This document shows, one piece after another, positions 1 to 8,391 of a DNA stretch of 64,000 nucleotides; the first letter of the stretch is position 1, and the number at the start of each line of letters is the position of its first letter. The DNA is from Myxococcota bacterium. GTDB lineage: Bacteria > Myxococcota_A > UBA796. The stretch spans positions 186,001 to 250,000 of the forward strand of contig JAQXDW010000007.1 in the NCBI GenBank assembly GCA_029251165.1. Reading direction: 5' to 3'. Below the pieces are notes generated by a model. It was not told the origin of the DNA and made no database searches. It worked only from the letters and a program-made list of their open reading frames with translations. The position numbers and the translations under genes were made by a program.

Positions 1-2
1 TG

Positions 3-1265
3 CGTCGACACGGCCACACCGTCTCCATCTTTACCGTCACGCTCGACCACACCGTCGACGACGTGGTCGCTGCCGTCTGCCAGCACGCCCCGGGGCTCAT
101 CGGGCTGTCCCTGACCACCCGCCAGTGGCTTCGGGCGCGGGGGATCGTCGCTGGACTCCGGGAGCAGCTCGATGTCCCGGTCATTGCCGGCGGCCTGCAC
201 CCGACCTTTGCCCCAGAGCAGGTCCTCGCCGCGTCGGGCTTTGACCTCGTCTGTCTCGGCGAGGGAGAGGGTGCAATGCTGGATGTCGTGGCCCACATCG
301 AGGAAACCTCCAGCCTCCCCACGCACGACATCGACAACATCCAGCGCCCCGGTGAGCCCCGTCCTCCGCTGCGCCCGCCCCTCGACCCGCTGGATGAGCT
401 TCCGTTCATCGCCCGAGACATGCTCAACGAGCGCTACGGCGTTCGCCACATGATCACGCAGCGGGGATGCCCGTTTCCGTGTACCTACTGCGCGGCCCGG
501 ATGTACAACGAGATGTACAGCGACTACGGGCGGCGGCGCTCCAACGCCAGCGTCTCTGCCGAGCTGACGGCGCTCCGCTCAGGTGCGGCTGGAGACGGCC
601 TCGGGCTGTCCTACATCATCTTCCTCGACGACACCTTCACCATCAACCACAAGTGGGTTCGGCGGTTCTGTCGCATCCACACCGAGAACGGCGCTACACC
701 GTTCTCTCTCCATGCCCGGGTCGAGACGGTCACCCAGCGCATGCTCGGCGAGCTCGCGGCGGCCGGCTGCAAGCACATCACCTATGGTGTCGAGAGCGGA
801 AGCGAGCGCATCAGGCGCGAGGTGATGCTGCGAAAGGTCAGCAACCAGCGCCTCATCGACGTCTTCCGCTGGACGAGAGAGGCGGGCATCATCACCACCG
901 CCAACTACATGCTCGGCATGCCCCACGAGACCCGCGCGGACCTGGAGATGACCCTCGCCCTGCACCACGAGCTGCAGCCACACGACTTCGGCTACTTCGT
1001 GTTCTACCCCTACCCCGGCACCCCGCTGTTCAAGACCTGCCGCGATCTCGGCATCCTCCCCGAGGGCTACGAGACCATGCCCGCCAACCACCGGCAGTCC
1101 ATTCTCAACCTCCGCGACCTCACCAACGACGACATCGGGGAGTTCTACGATCGGTTCACCGCCATTCGCGAGGCGAGCTACCTGGAGCGCTACGGCAGCA
1201 ACCTGAGCGCCAGCGGAGAGCAGACCGTTCGAGACACCTACAAGCACACTGCTGCAACCGGATAG
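3..1265 (+). CDS. B12-binding radical SAM protein, 5' end outside window
   Basis: The frame is already open at base 3, so the gene begins upstream of the window; GTG 63 is only the first internal start candidate. Counted from that GTG, an alpha/beta cobalamin-binding-like half (GGLHPT near residue 43) is followed by a radical SAM core with the 4Fe-4S motif CPFPCTYC (Cys 136, 140, 143). The later ITYGVESGSE and GMPHETRADLE segments are typical of B12-dependent radical SAM enzymes. Such enzymes methylate or rearrange unactivated carbons in cofactors, lipids or natural products; the substrate cannot be read from the sequence. A second member of the same superfamily lies at 2420-3853 on the other strand. 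Confidence 0.85.
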   Translation, partial: RRHGHTVSIFTVTLDHTVDDVVAAVCQHAPGLIGLSLTTRQWLRARGIVAGLREQLDVPVIAGGLHPTFAPEQVLAASGFDLVCLGEGEGAMLDVVAHIEETSSLPTHDIDNIQRPGEPRPPLRPPLDPLDELPFIARDMLNERYGVRHMITQRGCPFPCTYCAARMYNEMYSDYGRRRSNASVSAELTALRSGAAGDGLGLSYIIFLDDTFTINHKWVRRFCRIHTENGATPFSLHARVETVTQRMLGELAAAGCKHITYGVESGSERIRREVMLRKVSNQRLIDVFRWTREAGIITTANYMLGMPHETRADLEMTLALHHELQPHDFGYFVFYPYPGTPLFKTCRDLGILPEGYETMPANHRQSILNLRDLTNDDIGEFYDRFTAIREASYLERYGSNLSASGEQTVRDTYKHTAATG

Positions 1266-1316
1266 GTCGCCACACGCTGGCAGCAGGCTAAAGGCTTTGA
1301 GACCGGAGAATCTGCG

Positions 1317-1736
1317 ATGGGACGAATTCGAAGCCTGCTCAAGCGCATCATCAAGCCCGAGCCGCCGCCGTCTCGGCCGAGGACGCCGCCGGTGTTCGTG
1401 CCCGACCCGGCCGCCGAGGGCCTGGAGACCCGCCCCGAGGAGCTCCTCAAGCGCATCGCAGCAGGCGAAGCGGTGGTGTTCGTGGACGTCCGCGCCGGAA
1501 ACGAGCGCGAGGTGTTCATCCCCGACTCTGTTCACATGCGGGTCGGTGAGGTCTCCTCTCGCTACGACGAGCTGGACGAGACCAAGACCGTGATCTTCTA
1601 CTGTGCAAGTGGCGGACAGTCGATAAACGGTGCGGAGATCATGCGGGAGCGCACCGGAAACATGGCCGCGACGAGCATCCTCGGCGGGCTGCCCGCCTGG
1701 GAGGATGCTGGCGGAGCGGTCGCCCGAGAAGACTGA
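1317..1736 (+). CDS. Rhodanese-like domain protein
   Basis: This 139-residue protein has a basic N-terminal segment rich in Pro and Arg, then a single rhodanese homology domain. VVFVDVRA (about 53-60) is the conserved VDVR strand, and the loop FYCASGGQS carries the candidate catalytic Cys 96, which would hold a persulfide. The C-terminal LGGLPAWEDAGG matches the usual GG..AW end of the fold. The start is ATG 1317, preceded by GGAG at a workable distance. Rhodaneses transfer sulfane sulfur; no dedicated partner is visible nearby. An inverted repeat lies 60 bases downstream. Confidence 0.85.
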   Translation: MGRIRSLLKRIIKPEPPPSRPRTPPVFVPDPAAEGLETRPEELLKRIAAGEAVVFVDVRAGNEREVFIPDSVHMRVGEVSSRYDELDETKTVIFYCASGGQSINGAEIMRERTGNMAATSILGGLPAWEDAGGAVARED

Positions 1737-1797
1737 GGCGCACCGGTCATTGCGCCGCCCGGCTCAGGGGAGGTGCTCCGATCCAGGGCACACCCAT

Positions 1798-1822
1798 CTG
1801 ATCCCCTCTGTTCTGGGATCAG
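1798..1822 (+). terminator. Hairpin downstream of the rhodanese gene
   Basis: CTGATCCC (1798-1805) and GGGATCAG (1815-1822) are a perfect 8-bp inverted repeat with a 9-base loop. It sits between the rhodanese stop and the next promoter-like element. There is no T-run after it, so it is at most a weak or factor-assisted terminator. Confidence 0.4.
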
Positions 1823-1858
1823 TCCGCCCTGCGCCGGTCACAGATCGAGCCGCCGCGA

Positions 1859-1870
1859 TACGCTGACCCC
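1859..1870 (+). promoter_or_regulatory. -10-like element abutting the start of the DUF2058 gene
   Basis: TACGCT (1859-1864) is followed by six bases and then ATG 1871, so a transcript starting at the normal distance from this hexamer would begin at the start codon. GTCACA (1837-1842) lies 16 bases upstream as a possible -35. No Shine-Dalgarno sequence precedes the ATG. Confidence 0.4.
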
Positions 1871-2419
1871 ATGTCGTTCAAGGATCAGTTCCTCAAGGCC
1901 GGGCTCGTCAACAAGAAGCAGGTCCGCAAGTCGAACCAAAAAGCCAAGAAGGACCGCAAGAAGGACCAGGGTAGCCGGGAGAAGCTCTCGGTCGTGCATG
2001 CCCGAGATGCGAAGAGGAAAGCGGAGGCCTTGAAGAAGGCAAAGCGAGAGCGGCATGAGATTCGCAAGGAGCGCGAACGCATTCGAGAGCGAGAGGAAGC
2101 CGTTCGCCGAGTCGGACAGATCCTCTCCGCCAACCGCACCCGCTTCCGAGGCGGCAACCAGAAGTTCTGGCACCCCTCCCCCTGCCGCCGCTACCTGCTC
2201 CGGCTCGACCTCCCCGAGTCCATCGCCTTCGACCTCCACCGGGGAAACCTCGGCATTGCCTACGTCGGCCCCAAGGACGTCGAGGAGCCAGATGTTGTGC
2301 TCGTCTCGCGCTCAGTCGTGGAGCGCATCCTGAAGCTCGACCCGAGTCGGATCCTGTTTCACAACGCGTCTCGCCCCAAGGACATCGGAGATCAGCTCCT
2401 GCCGCCCGAGTCGGTCTGA
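1871..2419 (+). CDS. DUF2058 (YaiL-like) family protein
   Basis: This 182-residue protein opens with the family-typical start MSFKDQFLKAGLVNKKQ. A long Lys/Arg/Glu-rich, probably helical segment follows (to about residue 80), then a compact C-terminal region. This is the architecture of DUF2058/YaiL, described as nucleoprotein- or polynucleotide-associated but without an established activity. The basic N-terminus would suit nucleic-acid binding. Its TGA stop (2417-2419) directly abuts the TGA of the opposing gene (read as TCA at 2420-2422), leaving no space for a terminator between the convergent genes. Confidence 0.85.
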   Translation: MSFKDQFLKAGLVNKKQVRKSNQKAKKDRKKDQGSREKLSVVHARDAKRKAEALKKAKRERHEIRKERERIREREEAVRRVGQILSANRTRFRGGNQKFWHPSPCRRYLLRLDLPESIAFDLHRGNLGIAYVGPKDVEEPDVVLVSRSVVERILKLDPSRILFHNASRPKDIGDQLLPPESV

Positions 2420-3853
2420 TCACCAGGTCCGCGGGACCGCCCGGGGATTCTCGATCGCCAGTCGGCTCATCTTCGCTGCGACGACAGGACGTCGGAGGCT
2501 ATGCCACACCGCGCCCGCCACCTTCCGAGCATGCTCGGCGCTCGGCTCCTTGAGGAATATCTTGAGCACCGCCCGCCGCCGAGATGCCGAGTACGTCGAG
2601 CGCAGGAGCTCCTTGGCCGCCGCATAGAACGCCTGCTCGTAGGGCGCCTCGAACAGGGTGCGGTTGTCCATCGAGGTCTCCCAATTGGTGGAGCCCATGC
2701 TGCCCTTGACGTGCTCGTAGAACGCCGTGCCGGGCATCGGGTAGCTCACAGAGACCCCGATCTTCTCTGGACGGAGCTGACGAATGAGCGCGGCGGTGGA
2801 GCGGACATCCTCGACCGTCTCGCCGGGGTAGCCGAGCTGAAGGAAGAAGCCAGCAGAGATGCCGTGCGCGGCGAGGAGATGCCGGGCGTCCACGATGTCG
2901 GCCACCGAGGCTCCCTTGTCCATCGCCTCCAGCACAGCGTCTGAGCCGGACTCTGCGCCGACCCACACCCCGTCACAGCCCGTCGCCGCGAGATCATCGA
3001 CGTAGGCGGGATCCACCAGCAGATCGACCCGAGAGAGGCACCGGTACGGCAGGGTCTTCCCGTCGAGCGCAGCGCGGAGGTCGCGGAGCCAGGCCGGACG
3101 CAGGGCGAAGATGTCGTCGGTGAACCAGATGCGATCCGGGCGGTGCTGGGCCATCAGCTCGTGCAGCTCGGCAGCCACCCGTGCTGCGGAGCGGACGTGG
3201 TAGGTCCGCCCCCAGATCGGCTTTGCACACCAGTTGCAGCGGTACGGACAGCCCCGGGCCGTCCAGATGTTCAGCTCCCAGACCCCGTGGTGCTTGCGCC
3301 ACCGCCGGGCATACGGCACGAGGTCACACAGCGCCCAGGCCGGATCCGGCAGGGCGTCGAGGTCAGTGAGCACCGCACGGCGTCCGCCGGCACCCCGCTC
3401 GCCGTGGAGGCCGTCGATGTCTGTCGCGCCGCGAAGCCACTCTGGCAGCACCGCGAGGACCTCCCCGCTCACCGCTCCGATCGCGCCGGCCTCCAGGAAG
3501 ACCTCCGGATGGTCAGAGACGTCTGGGCCGCTGACGAGCACCGGCAGTCCCTTCTCCGCAGCCATGCGGATCATCGTGAGGGTCGCGGTGCGAATGCGGG
3601 CGAGGCACTGCTTGATCTGGACGGAGTGATCGTCGGCGACGATGAAGACCGCATCGACCGGATGCTCGTCGAGGACCTCGGCAAAGGCCGTCTCGTCTTC
3701 GGAAAACATTGGATCGTAGAACACCACCGCACCGCCAGCCTGCTGAACCACAGCGGCAGCCTGGAGGGTGCCGACCGGGGGGTAGGGCTTGGAGAGCGCA
3801 TCCTCGCGGGGATCAAGGGCGAGGTGGTAGGGGTGGGTCAGCAGGATCCGCAT
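2420..3853 (-). CDS. B12-binding radical SAM protein
   Basis: This 477-residue protein has a cobalamin-binding-like N-terminal half and a radical SAM core. PYPPVGTLQAA near residue 24 is the start of the B12-binding fold in the BchE/P-methylase-like group, and GCPYRCNWC supplies Cys 202, 206 and 209 for the 4Fe-4S cluster. GAESGSD and LGYPGETVEDVR follow as expected. It is last in a - strand run after an E2-like acyltransferase, a small unknown and a lysophospholipid-acyltransferase-like gene, with only 8 bases to the preceding stop. A lipid or acylated small-molecule substrate is a reasonable but untested inference. The stop codon of the upstream gene is part of a TAGACT hexamer 5 bases before the ATG. 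Confidence 0.85.
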   Translation of the reverse strand: MRILLTHPYHLALDPREDALSKPYPPVGTLQAAAVVQQAGGAVVFYDPMFSEDETAFAEVLDEHPVDAVFIVADDHSVQIKQCLARIRTATLTMIRMAAEKGLPVLVSGPDVSDHPEVFLEAGAIGAVSGEVLAVLPEWLRGATDIDGLHGERGAGGRRAVLTDLDALPDPAWALCDLVPYARRWRKHHGVWELNIWTARGCPYRCNWCAKPIWGRTYHVRSAARVAAELHELMAQHRPDRIWFTDDIFALRPAWLRDLRAALDGKTLPYRCLSRVDLLVDPAYVDDLAATGCDGVWVGAESGSDAVLEAMDKGASVADIVDARHLLAAHGISAGFFLQLGYPGETVEDVRSTAALIRQLRPEKIGVSVSYPMPGTAFYEHVKGSMGSTNWETSMDNRTLFEAPYEQAFYAAAKELLRSTYSASRRRAVLKIFLKEPSAEHARKVAGAVWHSLRRPVVAAKMSRLAIENPRAVPRTW

Positions 3854-3864
3854 GGGACAGTCTA
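3854..3864 (-). promoter_or_regulatory. -10-like TAGACT immediately before a start codon
   Basis: On the - strand TAGACT (3864-3859) lies 5 bases before ATG 3853 and includes the TAG stop of the upstream gene. There is no Shine-Dalgarno sequence. The same GATAGACTG string occurs before the LysR gene at 53283. It may be an internal leaderless promoter, or the gene may be translated by re-initiation after the nearby stop. Confidence 0.3.
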
Positions 3865-4578
3865 TCGCTTCATCAGCAGTGAACCCATGATCCGACAGGC
3901 CTCTGCATGCAGCGCATCGACCTGCGCAGCCTCCCGCTGAGGGTCGTGCGGCGGCGGGACAAGCGGCGGGGCGACGTAGTGCGTGAGCACCACAGGCCGA
4001 GGGATCAAGGTCGGACCGACTCCCCGTGCGATGGGCAGGGGCACCTTGAGCCGGCGATAGGCCGCATCGGTCAAGCGGCTGGCGCGGATGCGGTAGATGT
4101 CGTCAGCAGCCGGACAGGCAGACAAGATCAGCGGAACCCCGGCCCGCAGCGCGAGCCGACAGAAGCCCTTCCGGCTGGCCCAGCGCACGGCGTATTGCTC
4201 GCGCGTCGGCCGCAGCGCCTCCCACATGCCGCCGGGAGCGACAAACATCAGGTGCCCATCAGCGAGAAGCGTCATTCCGGCAGTGGGTGATGCCGGCCGG
4301 ATCCCTGCGGCGCGGCTCCAGCGCGCGAGCATGGGGAAGCGGAACAGCTTGTCGTCTCCCAAGGCCGTCGGGAGGCGGCCGGTGTGCGCGTAGATCTGTC
4401 CGCCCAGCAGCAGGCCGTCGTAGGTGGCGAAGCTGTGGTGGACCACCAGCAGCGCGCCACCCGTCATCGGGACATGCTCCAGTCCCTCGACGGTGTGCCG
4501 GTGATACCGCGCCAGGGGCCTCAGGATCCGCTGAAGATTCTCGACGGCTCCCGGCGTGATCAGCGGGGTGGGCTCCAT
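3862..4578 (-). CDS. Lysophospholipid/diacylglycerol acyltransferase-like protein
   Basis: This 238-residue protein has the LPLAT fold signature. HHSFATYD (His 48, Asp 54) has the H-to-D spacing of the TMEM68/DGAT-like subgroup, and FVAPGGMWEALRP resembles the FPEGG substrate-binding block. GVPLILSACPAAD and a C-terminal Pro-rich segment follow. These enzymes acylate a lipid alcohol from acyl-CoA or acyl-ACP at the inner membrane. No clear transmembrane helix is present, so it would bind the membrane peripherally. The gene begins one base after the stop of the 130-residue gene upstream, so the two are probably co-translated. Confidence 0.75.
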   Translation of the reverse strand: MEPTPLITPGAVENLQRILRPLARYHRHTVEGLEHVPMTGGALLVVHHSFATYDGLLLGGQIYAHTGRLPTALGDDKLFRFPMLARWSRAAGIRPASPTAGMTLLADGHLMFVAPGGMWEALRPTREQYAVRWASRKGFCRLALRAGVPLILSACPAADDIYRIRASRLTDAAYRRLKVPLPIARGVGPTLIPRPVVLTHYVAPPLVPPPHDPQREAAQVDALHAEACRIMGSLLMKR

Positions 4579-4579
4579 G

Positions 4580-4972
4580 TCAGCCCCGATCGGGAGCGTG
4601 CGCCTCGAGAAAGGCAGCGATCAGGTAGTCCAGCTGTGCGGTGCGGGCGGCATCGCTGGTCATGGTCTTGTGCTCATCGGCGACCGCCATGAGCCGAGCG
4701 GCCTCCAGGGCCTGCCGCCAGCCCCCCTGCTTCTCCGTTGCCTCGGCGTAGATGACCGGGTTGTGATCGCTGGTGTGCTCAAAGCACCACCGCGCAAACA
4801 CTGCCTGCTCGGCCTCACTCTGGAGCAGAAGCCAAGGCCGGAAGTACCACTTCACCGTCCTCATCGCCCCGCTCAGGTCCTCTCCGGCCGACAACGCCGA
4901 CGTCGCTGCGGCGATCACCGCGGCCTGGTCATCTGCCATAAATGCGGCGAGGAGCTGCTCTGCTGTCGTCAC
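4580..4972 (-). CDS. Unknown 130-residue helical protein
   Basis: I do not recognise this protein. It is acidic and appears all-helical, with a Trp-rich centre (WYFRPWLLLQ, ARWCF) and no signal peptide or membrane segment. It starts with GTG 4972, overlapping the TGA of the upstream E2-like gene by four bases (GTGA), and ends one base before the acyltransferase-like gene. This coupling implies a role with its neighbours, perhaps as a small subunit or adaptor. The helical pattern could be a TPR- or HEAT-like solenoid fragment. Confidence 0.7.
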   Translation of the reverse strand: MTTAEQLLAAFMADDQAAVIAAATSALSAGEDLSGAMRTVKWYFRPWLLLQSEAEQAVFARWCFEHTSDHNPVIYAEATEKQGGWRQALEAARLMAVADEHKTMTSDAARTAQLDYLIAAFLEAHAPDRG

Positions 4973-5820
4973 TGTTCATCCTCCGGGATGGGTCCGAAGT
5001 GTGCCTCGGGATCCTCAAACCACGCCTTTAGCATCCGAGACATCTTCGCGGCATGAGAGCCGTCAAACAGGCGATGATCGAAAGTGGCAAACAGCTTCAT
5101 CGTCTTGACGATCTCGATCTGATCGTCGTCGGTGACCATCGGGGTCTTCTGGATCGCTCCGATCGCCAGCAGCAGCGGCACCCGGCTGTAGGGCACCAGC
5201 GGGACATACGCCTCCTCCAGCCCCAGCGAGCCGACGTTGGTGATCATCACCGAGCCGAACGGATCCCGAGGCAGGCCAGCCCAGCGCAGGTCGAGGTTGA
5301 GGGTGTACAGCAGGAACCCGAGCAGGCTGGTCACCCGATTGAGCAGAAAGAACGGGATCCGCTTGAACGCGCTGCGCGAGCCCTCCAGCTCCGTGTCCTT
5401 GCCCGAGCGGACCGTGCTGACCCGCGCCTGAAACTCATCACAGATCTGAAGGAGGGTCTTGTCGGCGGCGTCGGGGATGGTGGCGCCGGAGAGATCCAGC
5501 TCGCCGGTCTGCGCATCGGCGAGCGCGACCTGGAAGAACACCGAGATGCGCTGGCGAAGGTAGATCCGGTTGAACCGGAGGATGGCATTGGCATCTGGCA
5601 TCTCAGCGAGACAGGCCGCGATGGCGCGGGCCATCATGTGGCTCACCGTCAGCCGACGACCAGTCGCCGCCCGAAAGCGGTCCCGGTAGTCCATCGCAGC
5701 GTCCATGCGCAGCAGCAGCGAGCCATAGACCGACGGGTCATGGGTCGTCCGCCAGGTCCCGATCGCGATCCGCCGAAAGGAAGAGAGGTTCTGCTTCTTG
5801 ACCAGCGCGAGGTGTGGCAT
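4969..5820 (-). CDS. Stand-alone 2-oxoacid dehydrogenase E2-type acyltransferase
   Basis: This 283-residue protein consists only of an E2/CAT-like acyltransferase catalytic domain. The HxxxDG motif is present near the C-terminus (HRLFDG, His 249, Asp 253), as are LTVSHMMARAIA and a GSVMITNVGSLG strand. There is no lipoyl domain, no peripheral-subunit-binding domain, and no E1 or E3 gene nearby. It is therefore unlikely to be a normal dehydrogenase component and may acylate something else. The start MPHLAL at 5820 was chosen because the open frame upstream has no coding character and GGAG precedes the ATG. TATCCT lies about 20 bases before the start. Confidence 0.8.
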   Translation of the reverse strand: MPHLALVKKQNLSSFRRIAIGTWRTTHDPSVYGSLLLRMDAAMDYRDRFRAATGRRLTVSHMMARAIAACLAEMPDANAILRFNRIYLRQRISVFFQVALADAQTGELDLSGATIPDAADKTLLQICDEFQARVSTVRSGKDTELEGSRSAFKRIPFFLLNRVTSLLGFLLYTLNLDLRWAGLPRDPFGSVMITNVGSLGLEEAYVPLVPYSRVPLLLAIGAIQKTPMVTDDDQIEIVKTMKLFATFDHRLFDGSHAAKMSRMLKAWFEDPEAHFGPIPEDEQ

Positions 5821-5861
5821 CAGGGGGCTCCGGTGCTTCCCAGGATAGCGCACCGTGTGCC

Positions 5862-7241
5862 TCAGGGCGCGAGCGCGTAGAGGTCCTCGATGAAGGTGGT
5901 TCGTCCCAGGAGGTGGAAGTACGGCCACTCCACCCACCACACCGCCTCCCCTGCAGCAGTGGCCTCCTTGACCACGCTGCCCGCTCCGTAGTTGTGGAGG
6001 GTGTTGCCGTTGTCGAGGCGATGCGCCTCGCCGGCGGTGTTGCCGTACACCCCGCCGCCCGCCCCGAAGGTCCAGGTCGTCTCCAGCACCGCAGCGTCGT
6101 GGTTGACGTCGTACTCGTAGACCACCGTCTCGTAGCCATAGGGGCACTGCTTGAGATCAGCGCAGCTCGCCTCAGAGGACAGCAGCAGGGTCCCCGCATC
6201 GGTGTAGTGCACCCCATGCTGCCAGGAGAAGGTGTCGGCCTCAGTGGCAAACTCATAGCCTCCATGCAGCCCGCCGGCGTACCAGAGAACCTCCCCGCTG
6301 TGGTCGATCTCCAGGACGGAAGAGCTGGAGTAGAAGCTGTAGAGGAAGGTGTCGGTCTCCTCGTGCCAGTACAGGGTGTTGGACTCACAGTAGGCGTACT
6401 TCCACTTCTCCTCCTCGCTGGTTCCCTCCGGGACGTGGAGCGCGCTGAGGAAGTCCTCGCAGGACCAGACGGTGACGATCTCACCGGACGGGGCGTACTC
6501 CACCAGATCCTCGAACCAGTCGGCGCTGGCGTCTCCCCAGGCCAGCCGACCATCCGCCAGTTCGACGAAGGCATGATGGAGGCCGGGGGTGGCAACGGAT
6601 GCGGTGATGGTCCCGTCGATCTTCATTCGGTGGACCTGACCATCCTCGCCTTCTCCAGAGAAGCTCGACCAGTAGGTCGCCTCATCCCACAAGATCTCCG
6701 TGCCGTCCCGAGACTGGCGCAGGAAGATGCTCCAGTGCTCATCGGGCGTCTCCATCGCCCAGACATACCGGCCCTTCCGGTCGAGGATAAACTTCCAGTA
6801 GTCCCCTCCCGACCAGCCCACGTCGTCGGCGTTGATGCTGCCGAGCAGGTAGCCAGACGCGGCATGGTACTGGAGCGGATCGCTCAGCACGAGGGTCGGC
6901 TCCGGAAGATCTTCGGGCACCGCCGCAGTGGTCACAACCTGTGGCTCGCTCTCCCCAAGCTGCTCACCGACGACCCGCCAGGTGGTGGTCACTCCGTAGG
7001 GAATCCCCAGGAGGAGGGTCTCAGCAGGAGACTCACCGTCCACGACCTGTGGCGGAGCGGAGAGCCACTCGCCGTCATCGAAGCTGTACTCAACAACCAC
7101 AGTGTCGGAGTCGGACGGCGTCCAGGAGACCGTGACGAGGCTGCCGATGTCGTCATGGACGCGGCTGGAGAGCGCAGAGAAGCCGGCCGTGGTGTTTCCA
7201 CAGGCCGGCAACATCAGAGAGAGCAACAAGAGACGGTTCAT
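5862..7241 (-). CDS. Arylsulfotransferase-like lipoprotein
   Basis: This 459-residue protein begins with a lipoprotein signal (MNRLLLLSLMLPAC, Cys 14). An Ig/Fn3-like N-terminal domain (VTVSWTPSDSDTVVVEYS) follows, then repeats typical of the arylsulfotransferase (ASST) six-bladed propeller family: LHHAFVELADGRLAWGD, SWQHGVHYTDAGTLLLSS and HRLDNGNTLHNYG. ASST enzymes move sulfate between phenols using a conserved His. Many bacterial relatives are uncharacterised, so catalytic function is not assured. It would sit on a membrane facing the periplasm or outside. It follows minE by 31 bases on the same strand. Confidence 0.7.
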   Translation of the reverse strand: MNRLLLLSLMLPACGNTTAGFSALSSRVHDDIGSLVTVSWTPSDSDTVVVEYSFDDGEWLSAPPQVVDGESPAETLLLGIPYGVTTTWRVVGEQLGESEPQVVTTAAVPEDLPEPTLVLSDPLQYHAASGYLLGSINADDVGWSGGDYWKFILDRKGRYVWAMETPDEHWSIFLRQSRDGTEILWDEATYWSSFSGEGEDGQVHRMKIDGTITASVATPGLHHAFVELADGRLAWGDASADWFEDLVEYAPSGEIVTVWSCEDFLSALHVPEGTSEEEKWKYAYCESNTLYWHEETDTFLYSFYSSSSVLEIDHSGEVLWYAGGLHGGYEFATEADTFSWQHGVHYTDAGTLLLSSEASCADLKQCPYGYETVVYEYDVNHDAAVLETTWTFGAGGGVYGNTAGEAHRLDNGNTLHNYGAGSVVKEATAAGEAVWWVEWPYFHLLGRTTFIEDLYALAP

Positions 7242-7272
7242 CGCAGTAGGCTGTCGCCTGCGCGATGGATCG

Positions 7273-7554
7273 TCAAGCGGCGGGAGCGGGACGCTTGATG
7301 ACGCGCTGAACAGGAACGGAGCTGACCAGCTCGATGCTGTCCTCGCCGCGGGCCAGCTTCAGATCGCAGTTCTCCGGATCGATCTCGACATACTTCTGGA
7401 TGACCTCCAGGATCTCGGACTTCATGGCGTCGAGCTGCGCCGGGGTGAGGTCGACCTGATCGTGGATGAGGAGGAACTTCAGCCGCTGCTTGGCCTCGTC
7501 CTTGGAGCGGGTCTTCCGAGAGAAGATGTTGTTGAAGACTTCCTTGACCTTCAC
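7273..7554 (-). CDS. minE: Cell division topological specificity factor MinE
   Basis: This 93-residue protein has the MinE layout. An N-terminal amphipathic and MinD-contact segment (VFNNIFSRKTRSKDEAKQR, then RLKFLLIHDQ) precedes the C-terminal topological specificity domain (MKSEILEVIQKYV through ELVSSVPV). MinE stimulates MinD ATPase and drives pole-to-pole removal of the division inhibitor. GTG 7554 overlaps the minD stop by four bases, so translation is coupled. The C-terminal tail after about residue 82 is Pro/Lys/Arg-rich and not part of the conserved fold. Confidence 0.95.
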   Translation of the reverse strand: MKVKEVFNNIFSRKTRSKDEAKQRLKFLLIHDQVDLTPAQLDAMKSEILEVIQKYVEIDPENCDLKLARGEDSIELVSSVPVQRVIKRPAPAA

Positions 7555-8375
7555 TGGGCCACCTCCTGGGCAGACAGCCCCATCCAGCGCTTGAAGGTCG
7601 CCCAGAATCCGGCGCTGTTGTTGTCAAAGTCGAGGAGCGGCACATCGGCCTCACCCAGGATGCGGCGAGCGATGCGGCGGTAGGACTCTCCGACAATGCT
7701 CTCCTCATCAAAGCTCACCGGACGACCCCGGTTCGCAGAGATGATGATGTCCTCGTGGTCCGGCACAACACCGACCAGCGGGATGGCGAGGATCTCGAGG
7801 ATGTCTTCGCGGTTCATCATGTCGCCCCGAGCGACCATGCGGGCGCGGTAGCGGTTGATGATCAGCTCAGGCTCTGGAAGCTCTGCGGCCTCGACCATGC
7901 CCACGATGCGGTCGGCATCGCGAATGGCGGACACCTCCGGAGTGGTCACGATGATGGCGCGGTCCGCCCCAGCGATGGCGTTCTTGAAGCCCTGCTCGAT
8001 GCCAGCGGGGCAGTCGACCAGGATGTAGTCGAAGTTCTCTTTTTCCTTGAGCTGGGTGATCAGCTCGCGCATCTGCTGCGGGTTGACTGCGTTCTTGTCG
8101 CGAGTCTGGGCAGCCGGCAGGAGGTAGAGGCCCTCAACACGCTTGTCTCGGATGAGGGCCTGCTTCAGCCGGCACTCCCCCTCGATGACCTTGACCAGAT
8201 CGTAGACGATCCGGTTCTCCAGGCCGAGGATGACGTCGAGGTTGCGAAGCCCGATGTCTGCGTCGATGACCGCCACCCGAGCGCCGCCCAGCGCCAGGGC
8301 AACGCCGAGGTTTGCGGTGGTTGTGGTCTTGCCGACGCCACCCTTGCCTGAGGTGATGACAATGCATTCGCTCAT
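7551..8375 (-). CDS. minD: Septum site-determining ATPase MinD
   Basis: This 274-residue protein begins MSECIVITSG with the deviant Walker A motif GKGGVGKTTTT. DADIGLRNLD and DCPAGIEQGF are the switch regions of the MinD/ParA family. The C-terminal GFWATFKRWMGL segment fits the amphipathic membrane-targeting helix. ATG 8375 is used because the open frame upstream of it overlaps minC and lacks MinD homology. It lies between minC (16 bases upstream) and minE (overlapping). MinD-ATP binds the membrane and recruits MinC. Confidence 0.96.
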   Translation of the reverse strand: MSECIVITSGKGGVGKTTTTANLGVALALGGARVAVIDADIGLRNLDVILGLENRIVYDLVKVIEGECRLKQALIRDKRVEGLYLLPAAQTRDKNAVNPQQMRELITQLKEKENFDYILVDCPAGIEQGFKNAIAGADRAIIVTTPEVSAIRDADRIVGMVEAAELPEPELIINRYRARMVARGDMMNREDILEILAIPLVGVVPDHEDIIISANRGRPVSFDEESIVGESYRRIARRILGEADVPLLDFDNNSAGFWATFKRWMGLSAQEVAQ

Positions 8376-8391
8376 AGAGATCTCCAAATAC

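Noticed and set aside
5821..6147. N-terminal extension of the E2-like protein
   Set aside because: It overlaps the upstream lipoprotein gene, is Arg/Gly-rich without family similarity, and the conserved fold with a GGAG-supported ATG begins at 5820.
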